A stretch of DNA of 64,000 nt from Zygnema cylindricum (lineage: Eukaryota; Streptophyta; Zygnematophyceae; Zygnematales; Zygnemataceae), in NCBI GenBank assembly GCA_037447655.1, contig JBBHKE010000771.1, forward strand, positions 330,337-394,336, written 5' to 3'. The notes beneath the pieces are model-generated. The model was not told where the DNA came from and did not search any database. It saw only the letters and a program-made list of their open reading frames with translations. Below, piece after piece: positions 22,863 through 34,379 of the stretch. The translations under genes and the position numbers were made by a program. Every line of letters begins with the position of its first letter. Position 1 is the first letter of the stretch.

Positions 22863-24194
22863 ACAGCAGCAAATACAGATTAAAATGGGCGAAAAAACAA
22901 AGAGAGAGATTAAAACGGAGATGAAAACGGGCAGCAAACAGAGAGAGAGATTAAAACGATTTCGTCAAAAAACGAAGTCTTACAGCAAAAGACTAAACAT
23001 TTTGTCAAAAAAAGATCATGAGGGATCATGTCTTAAATGCAGCATAGTTAAGGGGATGCAAAAGATATCATGGAATGTAGTATACACATCAAAGGTGGAC
23101 GATGTTAAAAAAACAAACCGAATTCTGACACAAGCCACATAGAAGATGTAGTTAAACCTAGCCTATCTTTTGTTAGTTCTCAGTTGGCCTCACCTCGTTA
23201 AAACAACAAATTTTGAAGTAGTGGGAGTCGAACAAAGTGGTAAAAATATTGCTTAAAATTGCATCCAGCATTACAAAAGTGTTGCAAGGTTGCACAAACT
23301 CTAATGCCTCCAACAGTTCAACTACAAAAAAAAACAAAAAAAAACAGGGATAATCAAATACAATTGAGTAAGAATCACATAAAAAAAAATATTAGCCCAG
23401 ATCACAAAGAGGAGCCTAACTTCATGCTAAGACATAACCTGCAGGCAGAAAAGAAAAATAGTCAAAGCGAAAAATTAATTAACCAAGGCAAATCTAAACG
23501 CTAGAAAAATTGGCAACAAACAAAACAGTTACGACCCAAACACTATCAATCAGATCACGACAGATTAGGGTGAAATGACTTACTAAGCGAAGGGTGCAAA
23601 AACATGCCAAGATGTTGTGAATGTAGAGAAGCATGTCCGTGGCAGCGAGGCCACAATGAGAGACGACTTTAATCAAACCAAATGAGTGCTATCGTGACAT
23701 TTGCAAGACAACGACAAAAAAACTAGCACCGAGCAAAAATTGATGGACAATAACTCGAAGCATTCTAAAAAAAGACTGAAACAACAAGCAATCAGTCATC
23801 ACACAAAAAACATGAGAGCTGATTTTTTGCTCATAACTAATAAAGTCCACATATCACGAAAAAATGCAAGAGATATTAAAAGTGGGAGAGACATAGAAAT
23901 AAACACATAAATAAAAACTTACACGAAAGTCACCAAGTGATAAGCAATGTGTAGATTTAAAAAATTCAAGAGTTGCAACATGATCCGGTCTTTTAAGATC
24001 CTCCTCCACATTGTGATTCTTGAGTGAATCATAACTGTTAGGTCATCGAAACCCATCGACCCGTCACAAAAAGCTAAACTGTAGTAAGAAAAATCAAAAG
24101 TGTAATAGAAAAGTTTAAAAAAAAAATCAGACAGATTAAAAATAGAGGCAGATCAAAAATAGAGGCAAAAAAATAGTTGTAGGTATATAATTGA

Positions 24195-24853
24195 TGTTAG
24201 TTTTTGGTGCGATTCCGAGCGACTTTTCCGGTACTCCGATTTGCATTGTATCATTTGTGTGTGATAGGCAAATCGGTTTGTTTCGTATAGACGATATTTT
24301 TGGGAGGGGAATCATAGCGGGATTAAATCAGTTTGCAGTTTCTGTTTGCAGTTTTTTTGTCAAGACATGCTGACGTTCCGCACGTCTTATTGTGCGGTGG
24401 ACATTTGACACGTGGTTGATTATTATTCGACCGCCACTTAGTAAGTGTGTTTACTTTAGGCTATTTAGCTGTGTGCTTAGGATTAGTCAATCATCATTCA
24501 CATAGAGAAAGACAGAACAGGCATCCAGCTTTATTGATAGGGACAATCTGTCAATTTTGTTTACAATCAAATTGTATTCATTCCTCTTTATAATGAAAAT
24601 ATACAAATCTGTCTAAAACTACTATGAGTCTGTCATATCTCTACCCACTTTAAACTTAGATCAAATTGCTTGGTCACTTGTCCCATTTGAGCCTTGTGTT
24701 ATTCTGCTTTGGAGTCGGAAGTTTATGGCGCCCATATTTTTCTTTGTCGCTCGTAATGGTTTTGTGGCGCCCATATTTTTCTTTGTCGCTCGTAATGGTT
24801 TTGTGGCGCCCATATTTTTCTTTGTCGCTCGTAATGGTCGACCCCGCGTATCA
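24195..24853 (+). repeat. 5' LTR of copia-1
   Basis: Starts TG, ends CA, and aligns along its length with 29,643-30,229. A ctctttataatg box near 24,581-24,594 is a plausible TATA element conserved in the other LTR. It is 72 bases longer, mainly because of a 39-bp triplication near its 3' end. Confidence 0.93.
24726..24837. repeat. 39-bp tandem triplication inside the 5' LTR
   Basis: The unit tggcgcccatatttttcttt and its continuation start at 24,726, 24,765 and 24,804, almost without mismatches. The 3' LTR has a single, more diverged copy near 30,179. Because 39 is divisible by three, a long repetitive open frame appears across it, which is an artefact. Confidence 0.95.
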
Positions 24854-24867
24854 GGTTATGGGCCTAC
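24854..24867 (+). promoter_or_regulatory. Primer-binding site matching the middle of initiator tRNA-Met
   Basis: Directly after the 5' LTR, ggttatgggcc is an exact reverse complement of ggcccataacc, the anticodon stem-loop of eukaryotic initiator tRNA-Met (anticodon CAT). The next three bases (tac) match at two of three. This implies priming by a cleaved half-tRNA, as in Drosophila copia, yeast Ty5 and Volvox Osser. Most plant copia elements use the tRNA 3' end (tggtatcagagc), which is absent here. Confidence 0.8.
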
Positions 24868-24869
24868 TT

Positions 24870-25640
24870 GGCTCACTAGTCAAGTTCAAAGACGCCAACT
24901 ATTAGTTACAGAGGCGTAGGGCGAGGGCCGCTCTGGAGGAGAGAATTCGTCTTGCAATCGTACATGGAATTGAGTCACATCTAACTGTTGCAAATGCTGG
25001 AAACCCAACAAATGCAGAGAAAAAAAAAATCAACGACTGGGATGTGAGAGAAATCCATCGTAAAAACATTTTGATAAATGGATAACCAAACAACCAACTG
25101 AGATACGTCACGAGATTCGAGACATCATACAAAATCTGGACATCTCTGAGACTACGTACTAACTCTAACTAATGACAACACACATCAAGTTAGGGAAAAC
25201 GCTAATGACAACCATCTATCAAGACACAATGTCGATGGAGGTTCATACCTCCCATTATGCTAAACTGTTGGCCGAAGCCGACGCCGTTGGCTTCACCGTT
25301 CCCTATGACACGAAAATTCCCCTCCTCATGCTTTCCCTGTGGTGGAATACAAACCAAATCTCACCTGGCTGGATCAAAAAGATGTAAACTCATGGAAGTG
25401 GAATGAGGTTGTTAAGGTGCCCCTCAAAAAGAAGTTCAACACCAAATTCATGACGAGCCGTGAGTTCATTGCCGAAAGCTCCGCGTACACTACAGGCAAA
25501 AATGAGAAGAAAGATCAAAATTGTGATAAAAAAACATACCGAAAATGCTTTTACTGTGATAAGGAGGGTTATTTCATCACGGTCTGCCGAAAATACTCCT
25601 ATGACAAATTACATGGGAAAGTTGACGAGACAAAATTGAA
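24870..25640 (+). pseudogene. copia-1 gag with degenerate zinc knuckle
   Basis: Gag forms the virus-like particle around the element RNA. Frames from about 24,870 to 25,640 carry the capsid region (frame 25,172-25,387 with YAKLLAEADAVGFTVP) and end in CFYCDKEGYFITVCRKY near 25,546. That is a C-X2-C-X4-H-X4-C knuckle whose His is Tyr, a single C-to-T change. Frames shift near 25,380. Confidence 0.75.
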
Positions 25641-25699
25641 AAAGATGAAACAAAAGAGGAAAGAGATCTTGACCTCACAAGCAATGAAGGCGTCCTCTA

Positions 25700-25965
25700 T
25701 CGTGACAAGTAATAAACATTGGATAGTGGACACCGGTGCATCAGAGCACATGTGTTTCAGGCCAGAGTGGCTCTCCAACTTTTTTGAAATCGCACTTTGC
25801 GAATCTTCATGGGAGAGAACCACAGGAAAAAGAGACATCGAAATAGAGGCGTTAGTGGATAGCCGTAGTCAATCACGAACTTTCAAAAACGTGCTCTATG
25901 TTTCCTCCTTCAAAAATACTTATATTCAATTCCCCAAGCCGAAGACAATGGCATCACACTAGTTT
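25700..25965 (+). pseudogene. copia-1 aspartic protease
   Basis: The frame 25,339-25,962 continues from the zinc knuckle into WIVDTGASEHMCF, with active-site Asp-Thr-Gly-Ala at about 25,729, then FKNVLYVSSFKN, the usual copia segment after the flap. The protease cleaves the polyprotein. The 207-codon frame joining knuckle and protease is the longest open stretch left in this element. Confidence 0.85.
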
Positions 25966-26189
25966 GGCAGAAACACGGAAAAATCAAATACATGCGGGGT
26001 GGACTACCGTTTGAAGTGCAGTCCTGAACCTAGAGGTCTTGCACTTGTCGCAAACGCATTTCTCCCAAAATCAAGTGAGGAGAATCCACCTAAGGTAGAA
26101 TCTGCAAATTGACAAAAAACCAGAAACGTCAACCAACAAGTCTGAAATACCAGTCAAGACCGAGCAAAACTCCAAAATGCCAAGCTATA

Positions 26190-26960
26190 ATCAAATGTTG
26201 TGGCATCGCAGACAAGGACATTTGCATACTAATGGCATGAGAAAACTATTCTAAGGTCAACTTGTCCACGGACTAGGACTTAACAGTGTGACGGACTCAC
26301 CTGATCCCTGTCGTGGCTGCGAATTGGGAAAATCACACCGTCTTCCCTTTCCGAAAACGGAAGAAAACGAGCTACTTTGTTGCTTAAACTCGTTCACTCA
26401 GACATGTGGGGACAAACAAAGGTCTAATCCTGCAGTGGAAAGAGATTCGTTGTTACTTTCATTGACGATTACTCAAAATGACCCACATCTACCTACTCAA
26501 GCAAAAGAGAGGTATTCCAATGCTTCAAGCAATATAAAGCTATGGCTGAAAAGAAACATGAAAAGTCTATAATCGGTTTGAGAAGCGAAAGTGGAAGGGA
26601 GTACCTATCCTCTAAGTTGAAGAATTTCCCTTTTGAAAGAATGGAACATCAGCTGACAGTTCAAAGTTCACTTCAGCAGAACGGTGTCGCCTAACGAATG
26701 AATCGCACACTTAACGAAATGATGCTCTGTATGATGGCCATCATCATATAAGCTTCAAATTTTGGGGAGAGGCAATGTGCACAGCAGTGTACCTACGCAA
26801 TAGATGTCGAACATCTGCGTTGGATAATGTAACTCCGTTCGAAACTTGACGTGGATTCAAACAAACCATTTTCACCTGAAAGTGTTTGAAAGCTGAGCAT
26901 ACGTCCATGACTATAGAAAAATAAGAGGAAAATTGGCCCCAAAATCAAAAACATCAATAT
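26190..26960 (+). pseudogene. copia-1 integrase
   Basis: The HHCC zinc-binding part is visible as MLWHRRQGHLHTNGM then CRGCELGKSHRLPFP (about 26,200-26,350). The catalytic core has HSDMWG, FIDDYSKMTHIYLLK and, near 26,680, a QQNGVA segment before RMNRTLNEMM that would hold the catalytic Glu region. Integrase inserts the cDNA into the host genome. Stops and shifts occur near 26,260, 26,410 and 26,690. A frame at 26,933-27,295 follows with KSKTSIFVGYEKNTKAYKIF, the conserved end of copia integrases. Confidence 0.8.
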
Positions 26961-27539
26961 TTGTAGGCTACGAAAAAAACACAAAAGCTTACAAAATCTT
27001 CAATACTGAATCTCGGACCATGATGATACGCAGAAATGTGAAATTTAAAAAAAAGAAACACTTGCAAAAAACAAGGTTAAGGGCAACTGTAGGTGAAAAG
27101 AAAGGGAAAATTACTCCCCTTCGATTGATGACTGGTCACCAAACGACGATGATTCTGGCAAAGAGGAAGCAACTAAATGAAACGAATTCCTTGGTGAATA
27201 TAACGTTCTTGAAATTAGAATCGAAGATTCACCGCTTGAACAAGAAACAAACAACGAGAGTGAAATCAATTAAAAAGAGGTTGTCACAACTCTAGAAATA
27301 GAAAAAGAGACTACAGCTAAAACAAAAGAAACTAAGACAAAAGAACGCAAATAAGATAAAAAAATGCAGTGGAAAACCCTACCTCAGTGTCCCTAACAAG
27401 GGCTAGCAGTTGCAGGGCTAGGAAACCCCCAACGAAGTTTGAAGATTGGTATGATACCACGAGCGCCCTAAGAAAGATATTCGCCAGGATGGCTCAAGCT
27501 GAAAAACCTTTAACTCTCCACCAATCACTCAACGGTGAG

Positions 27540-28445
27540 GATGTGGAAAAGTGATAGGCCGCAGTTAATGAAGAAATGACGTCCATTTTGCAAAATAAAA
27601 CATGGACATTAAAAAACTTGCCGCAAGGAAAAAAACCCATTGGCAGCAAGTGGATATTTCGAAGAAAAAGAAATGCAAATGAAACAATTTATCGCTACCA
27701 AGCAAGACTAGTAGCCAAGGGTTACACTAAAAAAAAATGCATTGATTACAAAAAAACATTCGCTCCCGTTGTAAGGTATAATTCTATACGCACCTTACTT
27801 GCATTGGCTGCCATCCTCGACTTGGAAAATGAGCATATGGATGTGAATACGACGTTTGAACATGGCGAACTAGTAGAGGAACTGTACATGGAGCAGCTTG
27901 AACGGTTCGAGGACACCATAAACCCGAACAAAGTTTGTAAACTGTCCAAAGCCTTGTACGGACTGAAGTAATCTCCACGACTTTGGAACATCAAGATTGA
28001 TGAGTACCTCCAAAGTCAAGGGTTTGTAAAGATAGAGTCAGATCACTGTGTTTATAACAATACTGAAATGAACATTATCATTGCTATCTATGTTGATGAT
28101 TTAATTATCCTAGGCAAAACCAAAGAGGATATAGCCAAAGTAAAAAACATGTTAAGGAGTCAATTCGAGATGAAAGATCTAAGAGAACTCAAATATGTTC
28201 TAAGCATAAAAGTCATAAGAGATAGAGTCAACAGAAAAATCCACCTAACTCAAAGAAAAAATATGAGAGAGCTACTCACCAGATTTAACTTAGAAGATGC
28301 AAGGCGAGTCAGCACACCTATAGAATTTGAAGGAAAGTTGATTGAGGAGCCTAAAAAGGGGCAACGTAAACCAATTTTTGCGCCCTACTGCTACCATTTT
28401 TCACGCCCTACTGGGAAGCAATGGGAGCGCTCATTTATGCAATGA
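27540..28445 (+). pseudogene. copia-1 reverse transcriptase
   Basis: Reverse transcriptase copies element RNA into DNA. The frame holds NKTWTLKNLPQGKKPIGSKW, RYQARLVAKGY, TFAPVVRYNSIRTLLALAA, MDVNTTFEHGELVEELYMEQ, CKLSKALYGLK, a TAA stop where Gln is nearly invariant, then SPRLWN. The catalytic IYVDDLIILG lies at about 28,086-28,115 with YVDD intact. The final frame continues to 28,445 with the LTQRKNM and STPIEFE segments. Domain order and sequence are typical of copia. Confidence 0.9.
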
Positions 28446-29045
28446 ATTGTACCCGTTCTGTTATCTCCACCGCCGTCGGCATTTTGAGTCGTTTTTAACA
28501 TAGGCGAAACACGTAACATTGGATTGCGGCTAAAATGTTATTGAAGTACCTCAAAGAAACAAATGATTATACTTTAACTTTGGGAGGGGAATAAGAAAAT
28601 GTCAACATTCATGATTTCAGCGATGCAGATTGGGGAGGTGAACTTACCAAAAAGTAGTCTACAACTGGTTACTTGTTAATGATTGGAGATAGAAGCGTGA
28701 GCTGGGTGAGCAAGCTCCAAAAAATTGTAGCCCTATCCACCATAGAGACAGAATACATGGCCGCAACTGCCATTGTTAAAGAAGTTCTGTGGCTAAGAGC
28801 ATTTCTAAATGAGATAGGATTTTTGCAATCTAAGTGGACTAAGATTTTCACATACAGTCAGATTTGCTTATCATTGATTAAAAATCTAATAAACCATTCT
28901 AAGTCTAAACACAAATTCTATGAGGTATCATTTTGTTAAAAATGAAATTTCAGCAAGAGCAATAGGGTTTGTCTACACTCTTGATAAAAAAAATGTAGAT
29001 GATATGCTTACAAAAGTTGTAGGAAGAGATTAGTTAAGTCATTGC
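28446..29045 (+). pseudogene. copia-1 RNase H
   Basis: Contains MNCTRSVISTAVGILSRF, SDADWGGELTKK, SVSWVSKLQKIVALSTIETEY and KEVLWLRAFLNEIGF, the copia RNase H signature with its conserved acidic residues. It ends near ADDMLTK-like sequence at about 29,000. Stops occur near 28,498 and 28,655, and there is a shift near 28,940. Confidence 0.85.
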
Positions 29046-29635
29046 GCAAGAAAAGCAGGATTGACTAATTTTCTTGCAGGTACCAAAAAAAATACAGAGA
29101 AACCTAAGGAGGAGAAACCTAAAGAGATCACTATCACTAAAGAGATAAAAAAACGAAAGATAAGCGATTATCTTGAAAAATCTAATTGACGCACTCTCGA
29201 AGTACTATTCCCAAACTTAGTCTCGGAGTACTATTTCCAAATTTGTCCTCTTGGCAGAACCAATGGACCTAACAGGTTTGGAAGAATGTTATTGGCAATA
29301 AGAGTTCCAAACCTTTATGGTTCATGAACATGTATAAATTCGAGTGCACCGCCTTTCAGCATTCAAAACTTTTGACTTGAAACTGACTGGTGTACGATTA
29401 CAAGGTACACAATCCCGTATGACTCCGTGGTGTACCAATGGCGCGACGTATATTCATTTTTTTTTTAAATCGTCCTGTACAGACAAATATATAGAACATA
29501 AAAACACGTTTTTGACAAATGTATAGTTTGATTCTAATTACGTCATCGGAGTTTTCCGAAAGTGACCGCATAATAGTACGAAAAAGGTTCGCGGTCAACT
29601 GAAGTGTGTAAGTACGAAAATCATCGCATAATCGA
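29046..29635 (+). other. copia-1 3' untranslated segment
   Basis: Between RNase H and the polypurine tract I see a Lys/Glu-rich tail frame to about 29,188 and no further coding signal. Confidence 0.5.
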
Positions 29636-29642
29636 TTGGGAG
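29636..29642 (+). promoter_or_regulatory. Polypurine tract of copia-1
   Basis: The short purine run ttgggag sits directly before the 3' LTR, where plus-strand primer formation is expected. It is short for a polypurine tract. Confidence 0.5.
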
Positions 29643-30229
29643 TGTTAGTTTTTGGTGCGATTCCAAGCAATTCTCTGGTACTCCGATTTGCATCGTATTG
29701 TATGTGTGTGATAAGCAAATCGGTTTGTTTTATATATTCGATATTTTCAAGAGGAGAATCGTAGCGGAATTAAATCAGTTTGAAGTTTGTAGTTTTTTTA
29801 TGCAGTTTTTTTGTCAAGACATGCAGACGTTCCCCACATATTATAGTGCGGTGGACATTTGACCCGTGGTTGATTATTACTAGAGCGCCACTTAATAAGT
29901 GTGTTTTCTTTAGGCTATTTAGCAATGTGCTCAGGATTAGCCAATCATCATTCACATAGAGAAAGACAAAACATGCATCCAGCTTTATTGATAGGGACAA
30001 TCTGTCTATTTTGTTTGCAATCAAATTGTATCCCTTCCTCTTTATAATGGGAATATACAAATCTGTCTAAAGCGACTATGTGTCTATCCTATCTCTACCT
30101 ACTCAAAACTCTGATCAAACTGCTTAGTCACTTGTCCTATGTGAGCCTTGTGTTATTTTGCTTTGGAGTCGAAAGTTTGTGGCGCTAAGATTTATCTTTG
30201 TTGATCGTAATGGCCTACCCCACGTATCA
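29643..30229 (+). repeat. 3' LTR of copia-1
   Basis: 587 bases, TG to CA, aligning with the 5' LTR (gacatttgac(a/c)cgtggttgatta, caggcatcc-like aca(t/g)gcatccagctttatt). It lacks the 39-bp triplication. Confidence 0.93.
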
Positions 30230-30269
30230 TTTGATTCGCAGACAAATAGCATAAAAAAAAACCTCATAG

Positions 30270-31440
30270 GACTTAGCGTGACCAATTACCAATAAGCTAG
30301 TATCAAAATCTTCGAAAGTGTGAAAATCACTCAAAACAGATGTAGCCAAGATGCTATGATGATTGGTGTCGTGCATGAAATACAATCAAGGCAAAAAATG
30401 CATTATAACTAGCAAGATCATGGTCAAAAGTATGTTCAATTGAAAAATAAATATGGATGACGGCAAAAAGTATATACATCATTGAAAAGATTAAACATGA
30501 ATGTGATAAAATAGATAAGGGAAAAATATTCTTTTGATCTGATATGGACCCAATCATACTAAGCCACAAAGTAACCACTAGGCTCTCGGGTCTTAATCGT
30601 ATTTTTTGCAAGAGTAATGTATACTAGGCAACAAAACGAGAAACACTTCCAAATAAAAACTAAAAAAAAAATGAGATTTGGATGAAAAGCCACACTTTTC
30701 ACCTCAAACCAAAATGAGCAAAACTAAATACATATACCTAAATTTTTCAACTGCCCGCGAAAAGCAAAGCCAAGTGGTGATGTTTCCTTAAACGACCTCC
30801 AATCCACCACCTTGTAATAAGACGTAAGTTTGGAGGGAAACCTTCTGGACATGGTTTTGGCCGGTGGATAAAAAAGCTTAGGTAGAAATACAATAGGAAA
30901 TATATTTACTTTATTTAACCTCAACACCTAGATTGGAAAAAAAAAAAAAACTTGAATATTCGATAGTGAGAGAGCAACAGAAAAACTTTGCTGCCAAGAG
31001 AAAATTCTTCTCCAAATGTTGAAAATTCCTAATCCAAGATTAACCGAAAGAAGAGCTACGCTACCCATATGCAACCTTAACCTATGTCAAAGCTATTTTA
31101 CATGATGGGAACTACTTAATATGTTGGCCAATACTGGGCCAACATCATTTGTTCTACGCTTAACAAAATCCAGAATCGAAGGGTAAAATCCCCCTTATCC
31201 AAATGTATTCGTGAACCTACGTGATTTCACAACCAAAATGCGCACCAATGAAAAAACGCCAACGAAACATCTATCGTACATAAAACTGGTATGTCGCGAG
31301 GGTCTAAACACAAGTAAAGCACAAACAAAATCGAAGTTATAAATAATTTCAAATGTGGGAATAAAATTACGAGTACGTTCCTCCAACCTCTTTTCGTACG
31401 ACTTCTTAATGATAATCGCGGACGTCATTTGAATCGTGTA
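30270..31440 (-). mobile_element. LTR fragment of the element-B type
   Basis: The words aaccactaggctctcgg (30,570) and acgcttaacaaaatccagaa, gggtaaaatccccc (31,160-31,190) follow the same order as accactaggctcttt (46,725) and gcgttacaaaatctacatcc, aaaaaccct (47,375-47,410) in the 3' LTR of B. No coding region is present, and short minus-strand frames are not supported. It is probably a solo or broken LTR sitting next to copia-1. Confidence 0.5.
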
Positions 31441-31989
31441 GCTACAAACTAAACAAAATGTTAGATTGCAAAATATTTAGCCAACTCATTTAGGAGTGTA
31501 TGACAACCATGGCAGACAAAAGGCCAGCCGCACGATAGTCTATGGAAAAACAAAGCACTCTATGTATAACCCTTAATCTCTACTTGTTCATGTATATGTA
31601 ACTTGAAAACTCAACATCCTGTTAGTTTCCCTTTGTTCCACACGCAGAAAATGTGGAAAGACATTAGTGTCCAAAATGTCAAAAAATGGTTGACAAAGGT
31701 ACCCCTAATCTCTAACTTGGTAAGACGTCGATTGAGGCTTGTAAATATTATCTAATTTTTTGGGAAGCGATGAGAAAACTAAACTTAATGTAAATTTTTG
31801 CTAATAATGAGATGTTTGGTAAAATCTCTTCTTCAGATGAGATTGAAAAACTTCCTCACAAACAAAATTACCAAAGTATGCCGGAAAAGCCTAAGCTGAT
31901 AGTCCATAGCGGGCAACGGTTTGAAAGCTGAGATGAGAAAAAGGCAAATTTTGCGTCATACAAAATAAAAAAGATGCATACCAAAACAA

Positions 31990-32470
31990 ATGTGCAACAC
32001 TAGATGATTACGGCTGGAAAAATCTGGGAGTCTAAGTATACCGGCGGTACCATAGCTGAGTATTGTTATAGTCTTAGAACACTAATAATAGAAAATGCAT
32101 GTTCAGGTGGTGCGTTTCTTGATGATCTACAAGTTTTGTTCCTAATGAGAAGGCTTTCTAGTGAATATAAAAGAGTCTCTAACAATCTGGAAAAACTCGC
32201 ACAAGCTAATTGGAATTTAGCGATTGCAATTCAGTATGTCATAGATGAAGAGTCTAGTCAAAAAACATTTAAAGGTATTAGACGGGCAGAAGCTTTTAAC
32301 CCGTAGACTTTTAAAAATGAATAGTTTCAAAATAGTCACAATCAAGTTCCTCGCAAACCTCACATATGTTATTATTGTAATGCAAAATAACATGGATATA
32401 GGAGCTGCCCTGATTATATACAAGCTTCTGAGAAAAGTGTATTTCGGCAAAGATGGTTTATCAGAAAAAT
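31990..32470 (+). pseudogene. copia-2 gag with zinc knuckle
   Basis: The 100-codon frame at 32,004-32,306 reads KIWESKYTGGTIAEYCYSLR, FLDDLQVLFLMRRLSSEYKR, typical of copia capsid (L..LP..Y). Near 32,367 another frame gives CYYCNAK, a TAA stop, HGYRSCPDY. The Cys-Cys-His-Cys ligands are all present, with the stop standing where Gly is usual. Confidence 0.8.
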
Positions 32471-32589
32471 TGAAAATTCGACAACCTACAAAAACGTCGG
32501 CTTTTTCTTCGGAGACGAACAAAAATGATGATGAAATCCTCACTTTTTCCGAACCATCTGACAAAATATTATTTGCGCTGAACAATAGA

Positions 32590-32860
32590 ACTAAAAGAGA
32601 TAAAGACTTTGGGAGGATCATGGATACCGGTGCGTCTCAACATTTGTGTTTGAACGGAGCATATTTTGATAATCTTCACCTAATATCTCCGTAGAAAATT
32701 TATTATGCGGAATGACAGTTTGTCATATCTGACGCTAAAAGCACGACAACACTCAAAGTTCTTATTGACGGTAAACAAGTTGAAAAAACACTTAACGATG
32801 TTCTTTATGTTCTTGACTTCAAGAAAAACCTCTTCACTACTTCGCTCGTAGAAAGCAAAG
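32590..32860 (+). pseudogene. copia-2 protease
   Basis: GRIMDTGASQHLCLNGAYF near 32,612 holds the active-site Asp-Thr-Gly-Ala. After a stop near 32,692, KVLIDGKQVEKTLNDVLYV and LDFKKNLF follow, the normal copia continuation. Confidence 0.85.
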
Positions 32861-33004
32861 TTTTGGTTTTGAAGTGTTGCTGAAAAATAGGAAACAAGTA
32901 GTCAGTAAACAAGGTAGAGCAGCACTTATAGGAACTGGTGGTCCAAATCTGATGTATAGGCTTGATATTGCCAATTTTAATGAAAAAGATGTTTAGTATT
33001 CGGC

Positions 33005-33860
33005 TGTTTTGTTTGACAATAACTCATGGCATAAAAAACTTGGTCATATCCACTATGAAAATCTTGACAGAATGGTTAAAGAAGGTATAAATTCAAGAGT
33101 CAAAATCAATAGCAAAGAAGAACATTTTTGTGATGGATGTGCTCTCGGAAAGTTTCATAAAAATCCTTTTCCTTTCGAAAAGAGCCATAGAGCAACTAGA
33201 GTGTTAGAAGTAATTCACTTTGATATATGGAGACTGGCTCTGATACCATCACCTGGTGGACTTCGTTTCATGGTGACCTTTACAGATGACTATTCTAGGT
33301 TCACAAAAATCTATTTTATGAAAGAAAAAAGTAAGGTGCTCTCTCATTTCAAATAATTCAAGATATAGAGCGAAAAAATTCACGGGGTTCCTATCTTACC
33401 GTTGAGATTAGACAATGGCGAGGAGTACTTATCACGTGATTTCATCAACTATCTTAAAGAAAACGAAATTTCTCGTCATTTAACGGTACCATATTTTCCA
33501 GAAGAGAATGGTGTAGCTGAGAGAGTTAACAAGACACTATCACATAGTGCTAGATCAATGGTGGCAGACAAAATATAAATGATATATTCTTGTTTGAAGC
33601 CTTCAATTGTGCGGCATACATTAAAGATAAAATTATAATCTAGAGCAGTAAAAAATGAGACGCCGTAAGAATTATGGACAGGAACCAAACCAGAAGTTAG
33701 TCACTTTAGTGTATTTGGAAGCAATATTGTCATGTTAGATAATTCTCCACTTAAATGGAAAATGGAGCCAAAAGGTGTAGCGTGAATCTTACTAGGCTAT
33801 GATAATCAATCAAAAAGATATAGAGTATACTTATATGATGAAAAAAAAAATCTTTGTCAC
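33005..33860 (+). pseudogene. copia-2 integrase
   Basis: WHKKLGHIHYENLDRMVKEG and FCDGCALGKFHKNPFP form the HHCC zinc-binding part (frame 33,009-33,356). VIHFDIW and FTDDYSRFTKIYFMK begin the core, LRLDNGEEYLS and PYFPEENGVAERVNKTLSH (near 33,490-33,540) carry the later catalytic residues, and LLGYDNQSKRYRVY closes the domain. All three catalytic acidic residues appear present although the frame is interrupted by stops near 33,355 and 33,580. Confidence 0.85.
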
Positions 33861-34379
33861 TAGAACTATTAGAATTAAAGATGAAGAGAAGTCAGTTGAT
33901 GTCTTTTAAATGATTCCAGAGAAAAAGGCTAAGAAAATTGCTGAATATGTTATTCTGGAACATAATTGGGCCAATCTTGAGTATAAGAGAAACACCGAAC
34001 ACGAATAGCGATGAGAATGTCTCATCGCTGAATTAGCGACAAGTTGAAGTCGTCGCTGACCCTTCGATAGAAAAAGTTGGAGACGTCAACAAACCACAGG
34101 ACCAAACTGACCCGACTTTGAACTTTCGACGAATTGATCCAATTGCTAAACCACGAATCAGCAAAAATACAGAAATTAGCGACGAAACAACGTCGTCGCT
34201 GAACAAGCGACGAGAGCATCTTGTCGCTAACTTACCGAATCAAAACACAAATGGATAGACAATCTCACAAAAACGCAATGTAAGGCTTCCATCAATTTCA
34301 GCCATAGACTTTCTAGGGGGAAGAAAGACAAGTAATCGACAGAATGCAAGTGCAAACTAATATCGAATCAATACAAATT

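Larger units (their letters stand above)
21645..24190. other. No recognised gene; A-rich spacer before the copia element
   Basis: Contains an unrecognised 103-codon plus-strand frame and a 103-bp tandem duplication (both listed) and several Lys-rich frames caused by base composition (22,858-23,910). Nothing else is supported. Confidence 0.4.
24195..30229 (+). mobile_element. Complete but decayed Ty1/copia retrotransposon (copia-1)
   Basis: Two direct LTRs begin tgttagtttttggtgcgatt and end gtatca at 24,195-24,853 and 29,643-30,229. They are flanked by attga (24,190-24,194) and tttga (30,230-30,234), a 5-base target-site duplication with one change. Between them lie gag, protease, integrase, RT and RNase H, the copia order, on the plus strand. 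The coding region has many stops and shifts. By eye the LTRs differ about once every ten bases, so the insertion is old. Primer-binding site and polypurine tract are both visible. Confidence 0.93.

Noticed and set aside
22858-23910. Lys-rich plus-strand frames as small basic proteins
   Set aside because: A-rich base composition produces them, and they share no motif or conserved neighbour.
24666-24919. A repetitive protein (RPYFSLSLVMV or APIFFFVARNG repeated three times)
   Set aside because: It is the 39-bp LTR triplication read in two frames, and a multiple of three keeps the frame open by arithmetic.
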